Assembly: GCA_023213395.1 (NCBI GenBank) | Contig: CM041465.1 | Span: forward strand, 164,121,741 to 164,185,740 | Reading direction: 5' to 3' | Length of the DNA stretch: 64,000 nt | DNA from: Cycas panzhihuaensis | Taxonomy: Eukaryota > Cycadophyta | Shown: in pieces, positions 34,885-44,819 of the stretch | Layout: every line of letters starts with the position of its first letter | Numbering within the stretch: position 1 is the first letter of the stretch | The notes under the pieces: model-generated | Database searches by the model: none | What the model saw: only the letters and a program-made list of their open reading frames with translations | What the model was told of the DNA's origin: nothing | Made by a program: the position numbers and the translations under genes

Positions 34885-35225
34885 TAAGGGGGAGAATGTT
34901 AAGGTTAATATCTATCACCTAACATCACCTTAGAAATATGCAAGTTGCACACGCCTTAATTGTAAGTTGGTAAGTATTATTTTAATGTAACTTATTTATT
35001 ATTATATATTATTTTAAATTATAGGTTAAGGAGGACTCCCACCCTCCTCTGAATATTTAACCTTTGGGGTCAAAACCCCTGGTGTTTATCAACACCACCA
35101 ACATTGTAAACTTGTTATCTCTTTGAGAAAATATGGATTGAACTATATTGTGTTAATATATATTGCAACATGGATTGAAACGTAATGTTTACTACTTTTC
35201 TCTGGTCTCTGTGCAATAATCTTCA
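34885..35225 (+). repeat. Polypurine tract and 3' LTR of element E
   Basis: Purine tract 34885-34896, then the LTR TGTTAAGGTT to ATCTTCA, aligned along its length with 31432-31760. Confidence 0.9.
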
Positions 35226-35532
35226 AGGTAAAGTATAATGATGTTATTACAACTACTTGTGAGAATATGTTTTTAAAATAGGTGCTTTGTGATTTAGGAC
35301 TTTATCAAGATGAGGCAACTACATTATATTGTGACAATTAAAGTACCTTGAAGATTGTTAAGAATCTAGTGTTCCATGCCTAAAGATCTAAAATGAAGAG
35401 GTCAAGCTTTCATACAAACTAATAGAAGTGTAGTTAGTAGATATATTCACCAAACTATTAGCTAAAGAAAAGTTTAACAACTTCAGATTTAGTATCGACA
35501 TTAAAGCTAATGATATGAATAATAAAAGAGAG
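35226..35532 (+). pseudogene. Element D RNase H, C-terminal part
   Basis: Continues the gene cut at 31431: KYNDVITTTCENM, LCDLGLYQDEATTLYCDN, TLKIVKNLVFHA, and LVDIFTKLLAKEKFNNF-like codons near 35435-35480. These are the end signatures of copia RNase H. Stops are present. A purine stretch (AAAAGAGAG) precedes the D 3' LTR. Confidence 0.8.
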
Positions 35533-35588
35533 TGCTAGAATTAATATTCATATAGGATGTATTTAGTAAAATGTTAAGTCATCATTAG
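35533..35588 (+). repeat. 3' LTR of element D, first part
   Basis: TGCTAGAATTAATATTC matches the D 5' LTR start TGTTAGTATTGATGTTC. Cut by element B; the remainder is at 41795-42049. Confidence 0.82.
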
Positions 35589-35957
35589 TGTTAACATGGC
35601 AATTAATTATTAAGCCACTTAGTTAATGTTAATGTGGTTTAATTAAGCGAAAAGGTGTAAAGCCAAAAGGTGTGACTTATTTGGAGGGTCACAACCCTAA
35701 TTAGGTGACACCTCTTGGAAGAATATAAATGTCTTGAGCCCTTATGTATTTGATGAATCATTGTATCAAGCTGATGTTAAATAATCAAGTGATCCATCAT
35801 GGATCCTTTTATGTTACATTTTTTCTTGAAAGGGTTTTCCAACATAAATTTTATGTATTGTACATCTATTTATTGTGTGTATATTTATTTGCTTGCTATG
35901 TATGGTAAGAGATTTTGTAGTTGGGAATATTTATGTATGATTTTATATTCCTGAATA
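35589..35957 (+). repeat. 5' LTR of element B
   Basis: 369 bp, TGTTAACATG to TTCCTGAATA. A TATA-type box (ATATAAAT, about 35723-35730) sits in mid-LTR, placing the likely transcription start some 30 bp downstream. Confidence 0.88.
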
Positions 35958-35969
35958 TGGTATCAGAGC
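35958..35969 (+). other. Primer-binding site of element B
   Basis: Exact TGGTATCAGAGC adjoining the 5' LTR, complementary to the 3' end of plant initiator-Met tRNA. Confidence 0.92.
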
Positions 35970-37641
35970 TGTAGGGTCCTACACAATTAAAGTTTGATGT
36001 TGAGTAGGTGATAAGATCGTTGGTTGCTAGGTAACGCTATGTAACCCACAACGAGTGTTGAGGGTCCATCAACCCTAACAACATGCAAAAGCAGGCACAG
36101 TGAATTAGTGGTCATTAAAGCTAAAAAGTTCACTATTCAATGAAGAATAAGGGTTCATTATAGTCGATATTCAGATGTGAAGACCACATTTGTGATTGGA
36201 GTTGGCTCGTTGGGGATTATCCAAAGTTAGTTAAAGAACTGTAGTAGTAATTCAAGCCAGTGTAACACACATTGATGGTGATTCAATGACTTTAAGGATA
36301 GTGATCAAAGTATACACGTAAGTCAGGTATTTACCCATTAAAAACACTATAAAATTCAAAAAATGGGTGTTATTTTTTGGATATACCTGTGACTAGTCAA
36401 TATAAGGGAGAGATTGAAGCCTTCTTAGAACATTTTTAACCCTCTATATTGAGATTAGACTATGTATATAGTAGCCCCAAGCATCTTCTACTGTAATTTT
36501 GAGTTATAGTGCCTCTTTTTTTGTGTATGTGACCCCATATCTTTATTGAAAACGTATTTTTGAGCCTACATCTAGGTGTTAAGAGATAGTTGGGCTAATT
36601 ATGTGGTATTTAGGAGACGTATGTATATGATTTAAGCTTGTTATAGTTGTACTAATGTTGGGCGAGTATACTATAGTATGTTTGGGCATTTTTTCTCACT
36701 ATTTAAGTGCTGATTGGTAATAGATGGGTGTTTTTCTCACTATCTGAGCATTGATTGGTGATGGCTAGGCATTTTTCACACTGTATGTGTGTTGATTTGT
36801 GATGGCTAGGCACTATTCTTATTAATTAAGCACTGATTATTAGTGGTTAGGCACATTTCCTCTTGGCTAAGCATCTTTCTCCTTGGCTAGATGTCTTTCC
36901 TCGTGGCTAGAGCTTATGCATGTTGGCTGGGCTCTGTCTGGGCTGTGTACCAGTTGTATGAGTGAGTGTAAACCCATAATAACCACAGTTGGTCTGACTA
37001 ATTGATAATGTAAGCTGCGACTATTGCAATAGTATAAATGGATACATAAGAGAAATCAAGAGATCAAAAGTCATATATCAATAATATTTAATATCACTTT
37101 AGTTGATAAAACCTTAGTATATGTTGTAACTTGATTTACAATATATGCTTTAAGTAAAATGCCACAACCCTTTTTTAAAAGTCATAAATTTTAGAATATG
37201 CCTTTTGGCATATTCCCCTCAATGTAAAAATATAAAAGGGACCCTTTTATACCGTTAATAGGACATATTTCAATATAATATAAAGTTATTTGAATCGTTC
37301 AAGACCCCTTGTGAGTCATTTTTAGCATGGATCGAGGAGAAGTATCGTGTTTGGTAACCTAAAGACCATGCATCATTGCTTGTGGAGCCATCCTTTGATT
37401 TGAAGCATGTTTGCTTAAGCCTCTATTTATGTCAGTTATGATATTTACATGGCTATTTAAGGTCATTTATTGATTGTTGATGAGGGATAAATAGTCAGTG
37501 GCTCACTTAACGTGGGTATAGTTGGTGTTGGGTGCCCTTAAAAGCATGCTCGTGAGCCAAAGGAAAACACAATGGTGTATTTTATCCTACAGACGTTTAT
37601 TTTTTGTGTCAATTGATTTACATTGAAGCTCATTTCTCGAG
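35970..37641 (+). other. Leader of element B
   Basis: 1.67 kb untranslated region between primer site and gag with no supported coding. Its middle is a degenerate tandem repeat (36640-36960). The stretch 37180-37330 (near TTTTGGCATATTCCCCTCAA) has a minus-strand counterpart in element C near 56360-56420, so the leader is conserved in the family. Confidence 0.65.
36640..36960 (+). repeat. Degenerate tandem repeat in leader of element B
   Basis: Six to eight units of about 30-40 bp sharing TGGCTAGGCAC and TTTTCTCACTAT..GAGC..TGATTGGTGATGG-type phrases, decaying to shorter TTGGCTAGATGTCTTTCC units at the 3' side. The minus-strand leader of element C has a similar array at 56640-56930. Confidence 0.7.
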
Positions 37642-38496
37642 ATGGAGTGCATTATGCCCAAAGTTATCTTCAATGGTAATAATTTCAGTGAGTGGAAGGC
37701 TAATATGGAGCTTATTTTGATGGTGAATTAACTTTGGGGAATCATCAAGGCGAAGGTGGATGTGATTCCATTAGACCATAAGGAGCGAATTCATCTCAAA
37801 GAGAAGAAATTTATGGTCATGGGACTGTTGAAATTGTCACTGACATCAGACCAGAGAGTGTTGGTTCACAATCTAGACGAACTGGATGAGATATGGACAA
37901 AACTATGTGATACATTTAAAAAGAAGCAAACAAATAGGCATTTTGCACTAATGTTGGAGTTACTCAACTCACATGTAGAGGATGAGAACAGCATAAGCTC
38001 CTACCTTAACAAGATTACAGACTTGAAGAATAAGCTAGAGGAACTGAAGCCAAACTTGATCAATGATGCGTTACTATTCACAATAATCATGTCGAAACTA
38101 CTAGCTACTTTCGTCACATTCCAGACCATTTATGGTAGAGACAAAGTAATGGAAGCATATATGTTTGATGGGCTTAAGAACATGATTCTAGCGAAGGATA
38201 CCAAGCTTAAATATCATAGTATACTTAGAGGTTTTGGTTTAAGTTAGGCCCTAGCTATGAAAACTCAGAGGAAGGAGGCCATTAAGGAGGAGAAAATTAC
38301 ACAGAGGTCAAGAGAAAGTTCGCATGACAAAAGGAAGTTCAACAGGAAATGTAATTACTGCAAGAAGGATGGTAACTACGAGAAGAACTATTTGTTCAAG
38401 CATTGTAATAAGCACAAAGTCAACCAAGATGATAAAGGAAGAAATGTTGCTATTCACTATATCCGAGCAAAAGCCTTATCAGCCGAGTTAGATTAG
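37642..38496 (+). pseudogene. Element B gag, broken
   Basis: Starts at ATG 37642 (MECIMPKVIFNGNNFSEWK), matching element C's MEHIMPKVIF. The frame is closed by a stop after MVN and reopens at 37756-38247 with the UBN2-type body (LVHNLDELDEIWTKLCDTF, ENSISSYLNKITDLKNKLEEL). After another stop, the basic region and zinc knuckle follow at 38257-38496: CNYCKKDGNYEKNY, where the histidine-class position is altered to N and the last cysteine to Y, so zinc binding is probably lost. Only two stops separate these parts, so decay is moderate. Confidence 0.85.
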
Positions 38497-39760
38497 AGAT
38501 ATTATTAGGTTCTTGACTTTGAAGTACATAAGCACATTTCTTACTAGAGGCTGAACTTTGATAGGATAGCTTCAAATCAGAGTGGTGCTGAGAGTGTCTT
38601 AAGAGATGCTCACGTTTTACCAGTAAAAGGTACCAGTGAAGTTTTCATTGTAGGAGGTGAATTTATTGAGGTATATTATGTATCGAAGATGTAGTTAAAC
38701 CTTCTTTCAGCATAGGATATCTATAAATAAGGTATGGAGGTGGAGCTCTATGATGACAAATGCCTAATTAAGGATCTGAAACAAAACTTTACTATCATAG
38801 TCATTGGGAAAGTCAGGGATAACTTCTAGGTGTTTGAGAAGTTTCAATCTCAGAAGAAATCCTATGCCTTTGTTGCTAATGTGGATGACATAAGTTATGG
38901 CACAATCACCTAGGGCACCTTAATTACATGAGTATTACATTGTTGAAGAGGTTGAAGATAGTGGAAGGATTGTCATTGGTTACCTACTCAGATGGTGTAT
39001 GCGAAGGGTGTATATATGGTAAGCACCACCGCTACCCTTTTGCTCAGAATAATACCTGGAGAGCTAAGAAGAAGCTGGAAATTATATATTCAGATATAAT
39101 AGGTCCTCTTCCTAACCCTTCAATGTTTGGAGCTTGTTATACCCTTGTATTTGTAAATGACTACACCAAGAAGGCCTGGGTTTACTTTCTTAAGAATAAG
39201 TCAAATGTGTTCGATCGCTTTCATGACTGGAAAGCAATGGTTGAAAATGAATGTGATAAGAAAATAAAGTCGTTAAGAAATGATAATGGCAAGGAATACA
39301 ATAACCATGTGTTAAATTAGTTCTGTTGTGATCATGGTATAAAGTGAGAATTTACGGTCTTGTATACCCCACAACAGAATGGAGCTGCTAAAAGAAAAAA
39401 TCGTACCATGATGGAGATGGCGAGGTGTATGATGTACGCTAAAAACCTACCATCGAAGTTTTGGGCAAAAGCTATGACAACTACTATTTATATTTTGAGC
39501 TGGGTACCCACTTAAGCAGTTCATAGCATGACCCTTGAAGAAAAATGGACTAATTGTAAGCCTGCCATTAACCATTTAAGAACCTTTGGGTGTATAACAT
39601 ACGCCCACATCCTAGATGATACCCACAAGAAGCTGGATCAAAAGAGTATGAAGTGCATATTTATGGGCTATTGCAATGAGAATAAAGCCTAGAGACTATG
39701 GGATCCACATGGAGGAAAGATTGTAGTTAGTTGGGATGTAAATTTGATGAGTCGTCAATG
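38497..39760 (+). pseudogene. Element B protease and integrase, broken
   Basis: The protease site is reduced to VLDFEVHKHISY near 38508-38545, where relatives have ILDSGAQKHISY, so the catalytic D-S-G is destroyed. The pre-integrase region runs to about 38960. The open stretch 38928-39320 has VCEGCIYGKHHRYPFAQ (zinc-binding CxxC), YSDIIGPLPNPS, VFVNDYTKKAWVYFLK and LRNDNGKEYNN, with two of the three DDE acids. The third motif at about 39378-39405 reads NGAAKRKNRT: the catalytic glutamate of NGxAERKNR is lysine here. HLRTFGCITYAH and KCIFMGYCNENKA follow to 39690. Confidence 0.86.
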
Positions 39761-40089
39761 TATCATACTAATAGATAATCAGAGGAGCCTTTTTACCCCT
39801 CCCTTCTCTCATTCCCAAATTTATCAAGCGAAGAGGACATTGAGCTAGTCGTTGTAACACCTGATGAAGCAAGACAAAGTGGGACAAGTAATAGTGAGGA
39901 GCCACTGCAAGATGAAGTACCTCTAGCAACAGTTCTTTTAATACCTTTATGGGCAAGGAAGACTATAGAAGATTCTAGTGTGATGATGCATACCTTAACT
40001 TATAATTGAAGAACATGAAGTTAGCATGCTAATCAAACTCTATTGGTAGACACCAATGACTTCATTGATCTTGATTCATTCGATGAAGC

Positions 40090-41320
40090 AAAAGGAGATC
40101 CACGATAGAGAGCTGCAATGGAGGAGGAGTATAGTTCTCTGCTAAAGAATGACATATGGAATTTGGTTCTACTAACTCTAATGAAGAATCTTGCAGGATG
40201 AAGTGGGTCTACAAGATGAAGTTTCACTCCAGTGGAGAGGTGGACAAATATAAGGCTAGACTTGTTGCGTAGGGATTCAAGCAGAAAGAAGGAATTGGCT
40301 ATGAGGAGATGTTTGTACCAGTCTCTAGAATGAAGACAATCTGATTACTCATTTCCTTAGCAATTGCTTATGGTTTAGTGTTACATCAGATGGACATAAA
40401 GTCTGAATTTGTTAATGAAGATCTAAAGGAGAAGATATATATGTCACAACCTTTGGGATTCGTTAAGGATGGCCAGCAGCACTTTGTCTGCCATTTGAAG
40501 AAGTCAATCTATGGCCTGAAACAAGCACCTCGTGCTTGGTATGAAAAGATAGATGTGAAGTTGAAAGCTAAAGGTTTCGAGATTTCAGAACTCAACCCGA
40601 ATCTATATGTGAAGAGAAGAGGGGCTTCAATAGTTTCTTGCATGGTGTATGTGGATGATTTGGTCATTGGCAGTAACTATGGCAAAGCTATTGATAAAGT
40701 CATATATAATCTAGGAGCTTTATTTGACATGAAAGACATTAGAAGACTTTACTACTTCTTGGGCATTTAGGTTAGGTAGATGGATGACAATACTGTGTTG
40801 TTGTAGTCGCAGTATGTGAAGAACTTGTTGAAGAAATTTGGAATGCAGAATTGTAAACCAGTTGTAACACCATATGTAAAAGGTGCTAAGTTACAAAAGG
40901 ATATGGACAAGCCCTCTATAGATGGAAAAGTATCACCAATTGGTAGGGAGTCTAATCTATTTGACTCATACCAAGCTTGATATCACATATATTATCTGGT
41001 TGGTTTCTCGCTACATGTAGTGTTGGTGTGAAGGAAGCTGTATGGTTACAAGGTCTCTTGGAGATTCCAATGGACACTTGGTTATCTTTGTTGATAATTA
41101 GAATACCATTTGCCTATTGAAGAATCTAAAGTTTCATGTGCGTATAAAGTACATTGAGATTCAACACCATTAAATTTGTGAATAGATCAAATCAGGGAAG
41201 CTACAAGTTGACTACTGTCTGAGTAAATTCCAGCTTGTAGACCTATTCACCAAACCTCTCACTGAAGATCAATTTACGAAGATGCGTACCAGATTTGGAC
41301 TCACCAATGTTATTCTTGAG
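40090..41320 (+). pseudogene. Element B reverse transcriptase and RNase H, broken
   Basis: RT starts with CRMKWVYKMKFHSSGEVD near 40190-40250. The open stretch 40378-40770 carries [38 protein letters not shown] and VYVDDLVIGSNYGK, with YVDD intact, and DMKDIRRLYYFLGI. Stops then interrupt. RNase H occupies about 41000-41290: a segment with EAVWLQGLLE, FVDNXNTICLLKN and LVDLFTKPLTEDQFTKM is visible in shifting frames. The region lacks an RNase H start motif (SSTEAEY) because of a deletion near 41020. Confidence 0.86.
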
Positions 41321-41425
41321 GGGGGATGTATCGACAAGGATAAAGAAGCTGTAGGATAATCCTAGTCTTCGTGATAACACTGCTATTATAGTTGATAGGC
41401 TCCCCACATTCATATTAAGGGGGGA
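41321..41425 (+). other. 3' untranslated region with two purine tracts, element B
   Basis: GAGGGGGGATGT at about 41318-41329 and AAGGGGGGATGT at about 41417-41428 share the core GGGGGGATGT. The second abuts the 3' LTR and is the expected polypurine tract. The spacer between them is conserved in elements C and H. Confidence 0.75.
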
Positions 41426-41794
41426 TGTTAATGTGGCAGTTAATTATTAAGCCACTTAGTTAATGTTAATATAGTTTAATTAAGTGAAAATGTGTGAAGG
41501 TAAAAGGTACAACTTATTTAGAGGGTCATAACCCTAATTGGGTGACATCTCTTAGAAGAATATAAATGCTTTGAGCCCTTGTGTATTTAATGAATCATTG
41601 TATCAAGCTATTGTGAAATAATCAAGTGATCCATTAAGGATCCTTTTGTAGTGGATTTTTTCTTGAAAGGGTTTTCCCACGTAAATCATGTATACTGTGC
41701 ATCTATTTTCTGTGTATATATTTGTTTGCTTACTATGTATGGTAAAAAATTCTATGGTTGGGAACATTTGTGTATGATTTCATGTTCCTGAACA
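41426..41794 (+). repeat. 3' LTR of element B
   Basis: 369 bp, TGTTAATGTG to TTCCTGAACA, equal in length to the 5' LTR with scattered substitutions. Confidence 0.9.
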
Positions 41795-42049
41795 ATTAAG
41801 ATGATGTCAAGTGTTAGGAGTTAGAAAAGTTCTAATTGGAGTTATGACATATGTTTGGGCAATTATGAGTTCTAGTTTAAACTATAACCAATCCTACTTG
41901 TATATGTATTTGTATAAGGTTGTATTGTATCATTAAGTAGAGTCATTCCTAATGAATGAGTTCAATTCTTGAAAGTAGAATAATTTACTAGATTAAACCT
42001 GTGTTCAATTTTTGCATTGGCTTTTATTTTATTAGTCATTTAAATTCAC
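41795..42049 (+). repeat. 3' LTR of element D, second part
   Basis: ATTAAGATGATG... through ...TTTAAATTCACA continues the LTR interrupted at 35588. The end is set at 42047-42049 by comparison with AAAACTCA of the 5' LTR. Confidence 0.8.
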
Positions 42050-42636
42050 ACTAATAGAGGAGAAAAATAAATGTAAGGGTAGAGGATAAAGTCTTTATGA
42101 ATTCTTCATGACATTTTTAAAATCCAAAATCTAATTAATTAATGTATTGAGTTTTTTAAATAAATGATTTCTCATAGTTTCACAAATAAACCAATGGGTT
42201 TGGCATTTGAGGACCCAACTATGAAATTGAAAAATAAAGGACCAAGGAATGCCTAACAATTCGATAAATGAGTAGTTACATGGAAAATACAAAGGAGATC
42301 AATGTTAGCTTAGTTGGTAGACATAACTAATCAAGGTCATAACTTATCCTTAAGGTTTCTTTCAATTGTTGAGCTTATGTATTTCATGTAAATAAAGGCG
42401 AGCCCTTGTAGAAACCCACCAAGTGAGTCATCCCATAATACAAGAATTCAAAGGTGTATTTTTAGAAGAGTTGGTAAGATTGCCACCTAAGTAGGATGTG
42501 GACTATGTAATTGAGATTGTACAAGGGGCATAATCACTTTGTAAGGCACCATATTACTTGGCTACACTAGAATTAGTTGGATTAAAAATGCAATTGTAAG
42601 ATGTAGTGAACAAAGCTCTTATTAGCCTAATGTGTT
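42050..42636 (+). pseudogene. Ty3/gypsy copy 2 continuation: LTR end and RT fragment
   Basis: GGAGAAAAATAAATGTAAGGG (42058 on; shown in part) matches 16195 in copy 1 and runs parallel to it until about 42265, then joins sequence matching 18027 onward. From about 42440 the RT entry is readable in broken frames: FKGVFLEELVRLPPK, YVIEIVQGA, CKAPYYLATLELVGL. It is cut at 42636 by the LTR of J, at the point where copy 1 continues with [10 protein letters not shown]. Confidence 0.75.
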
Positions 42637-43897
42637 TGTTAAAAAATGACTAAATTAGAAGGAGAATTATCTCCTTAATTGATGAAAGAGCATTTCTCTC
42701 TCATATATATATAACTAATTTATAAAAGAGGCCCAATATATGTATGCCATGTGTCATTTTTAAATAGAGGAGGGATAATGATACATAACCCTTAATTAAC
42801 ATAAGAGACCCCTAAGTATAAGATATAAGATAAAAGATTAATATTCTAACACCCTCTCTTAATATTTTATCCTTTGTTTTTCATTCCCAATAGTATTATA
42901 AGATGTTGAAGCTTATCTTTTAATAAGGGCTTTATAAAGATGCCATCAACTTGTTAATTACTTGCATAGTATTGCAAATCTATTTCTTTATTATAGATCT
43001 CTTCTCTGATAAAGTAATGATGGACTTCTATGTGTTTAGTCCTTGCATAAAAGTCAAGATTTTTAGTAAGTTTGATGACACTTTGATTATATTACAAAAG
43101 ATTATGGTTACTTTAAGATAACTTTGATTTAAATCTTTGAGAAGTTAACCATACTGCCTCACAAGTTACACTGACTTTAATTTTGTACTCTATTTTTATT
43201 GATAATAAAGCTACTATTGTTTTTTTTTAATTGCTTCAGGATGGTATAGTTGATTCAAGATTAAAGTAATATCTTGGTTATTAATATAGATTTTCTTTCT
43301 TGTTGCTTTCCTTCCCAATCAGAGTCGTTATATCCAATTAAGCTTGGTTTGTCTGTCTTAATATATTGTAGCCTAAGATCCAATGTGTCTTTAATGTACC
43401 TTAGGATTCATTTAGCAATATTCTAGTGAGTAATCTTTGGATTATTTATAAATCTATAAACTATTCCTATAGAAAAGGATATATCTATTCTGGTTGTTGT
43501 CAAGTAAATGAGGCTTCTGATTAGTTATCTAAAGAGCATCTCATTTACTTGATGACTATCTTTGTCAGCTATTAGAACGCAACCACTTTCCATATGTATA
43601 TAATAAGGATTACACTCTTGCATATTAAATCTTTTGAAAAGATTCTTGGCATATTTTGACTATAAGATAAAGATACCATTTGTTGCTTTATAAACTTTTA
43701 TACTAAGATGATAATGAACTACACCCATATCAATTATTTCAAAATTATCTTCCATCTATGTTCATACCCATTTGATCGTTTTATGATAATTGCCTATAAT
43801 AATTATATCATTTACATACACAACAATTATAATATTTAAATCTTTTTATTTTTTAACGTAAAGACTTGGATTGGCTTCATATATGTTGAATCCTTTA
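42637..43897 (-). mobile_element. Ty1/copia remnant J: 3' LTR, RNase H, RT end
   Basis: Minus-strand remnant. The LTR is 42637-42851 (TGTTAAAAAA... to ...ATTCTAACA, 215 bp), related to the LTRs of G by its ATTCTAACA end. Next to it is a purine tract (minus AATATTAAGAGAGGG), then RNase H (DSDWEGKQQERK-like, near 43300) and the RT C-terminal half. The catalytic motif reads VYVNDIIIIG near 43800-43825: YVDD has become YVND. The element is interrupted at 43898 by H and its 5' half is not contiguous; remnant K may be that half. Confidence 0.78.
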
Positions 43898-44347
43898 TAT
43901 TTGGGAACATGAAATAATATATGTATATCTCTATCTGTAGAATCTTTAACCATACATAACAAATAATAAAAAGATATAGAATATAGATGCACAATACACA
44001 TGATTTACGTGGGAAAATCTTTTCGAAAAAAAATCTATCACAAGAGATCTTTCTAGATCATATTGATTATTTCACAATGATTTGATACATAATATATTAA
44101 ATACACACAAGGGCTCAAGACTTTTATATTCTTCCAAGAGATGTCACCTGACTAGGGTTGTAATCCTCTAAATTCTCTACATCTTTTCACTAATCACCAT
44201 TAGTTAAACCATATGAACATTAGCTTAATGGCTTAACAAATAACTATCACATTAACATCCCCTCTTAATGTGAGTGTGGGTAGCTTGCATCCTGCAATAG
44301 TTGTGTTATCACAAAGGTTGGGACTATCTTGTATCTTCTTTATCCTT
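43898..44347 (-). mobile_element. Copia element H, 3' LTR and 3' untranslated part
   Basis: LTR 43898-44257 (360 bp; TATTTGGGAACATG to CACATTAACA), same family as B and C. The interval 44258-44347 is the region between the LTR and the end of pol, including a purine tract (minus AGAGGGGATGT). It is cut at 44347 by element C; TCCTT at 44343-44347 is the left TSD of C. H resumes at 57879. H itself interrupts remnant J. Confidence 0.85.
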
Positions 44348-44722
44348 TATTTAGGAATATGAAATCATACACAAATATTCTCAACTACAAAATCTTTTAC
44401 CATACACAGTAAATAAACAAATATACACACAGAAAATAGATGCACAGTACATAAGATTTACATGGGAAAACCCTTTTAAAAAAAAATCCACCATAAAAGG
44501 ATCCTTGATGGATCACTTGATTATTTGACAATAGATTGATACAATGATCTTGGATATTGAATACACAAGGCCTTAAGGCATTTATATTCTCCTAAGAGGT
44601 GTCATCCAATTAGAGTTGTGACCCTCTGAATAAGCCACACCTTTTTGGATTTACACATTTTCACTTAATTAAACCACATTAATATTTACTAAGTGGCTTA
44701 ATAATTAACTGCCACATTAATA
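44348..44722 (-). repeat. 3' LTR of element C
   Basis: 375 bp; TATTTAGGAA replaces the consensus TGTTCAGGAA at the outer end and CATTAATA replaces CATTAACA at the inner end. The purine tract CCCCCCTTA (plus strand, 44723-44731) follows. Confidence 0.88.
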
Positions 44723-44819
44723 CCCCCCCTTAATATGAATATGGAGAGCCTGCTAACTACAATAGTTATGTTATCATGAAGGCTAGGACTATCCTACAAC
44801 TTCTTTATCCTTGTCGATA

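Larger units (their letters stand above)
31432..35225 (+). mobile_element. Element E: compact non-autonomous copia-type LTR element
   Basis: LTRs 31432-31760 and 34897-35225 are each 329 bp, begin TGTTA and end ATCTTTA/ATCTTCA. The primer site TGGTATCAGAGC is exact at 31763-31774 and a polypurine tract (TTAAGGGGGAGAA) abuts the 3' LTR. The TSD is perfect: AGGTA at 31427-31431 and 35226-35230, and D's RNase H gene reads through when E is removed (ALSSTEV then KYNDVI). The 3.1 kb interior has only a gag-like segment at 34241-34807 and no protease, integrase or RT. It therefore must have moved using proteins from a relative. Confidence 0.9.
35589..41794 (+). mobile_element. Ty1/copia LTR retrotransposon B, degenerate
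   Basis: Complete plus-strand element with two 369 bp LTRs, perfect primer site, 1.7 kb leader with tandem repeats, gag, PR, INT, RT, RNase H and polypurine tract. Inserted in the 3' LTR of D with TSD ATTAG (35584-35588) and ATTAA (41795-41799); D's two LTR pieces rejoin to match 27593-27902. Same family as elements C and H on the other strand. Confidence 0.9.
27593..42049 (+). mobile_element. Ty1/copia LTR retrotransposon D, degenerate, host of E and B
   Basis: Plus-strand element with a 310 bp 5' LTR (27593-27902), primer site TGGTATCAGGGC at 27905-27916, decayed gag-pol and a 3' LTR split by element B (35533-35588 and 41795-42049). Element E sits in its RNase H gene. Removing E and B leaves about 4.5 kb. 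The RT palm region with YVDD is deleted. TSD is unclear: left flank TGAAT, right flank CTAAT or CACTA depending on where the LTR is ended. Confidence 0.85.

Noticed and set aside
36640-36960. CRISPR-like array
   Set aside because: Units are degenerate without constant repeats and unique spacers, and the context is a plant retrotransposon leader.
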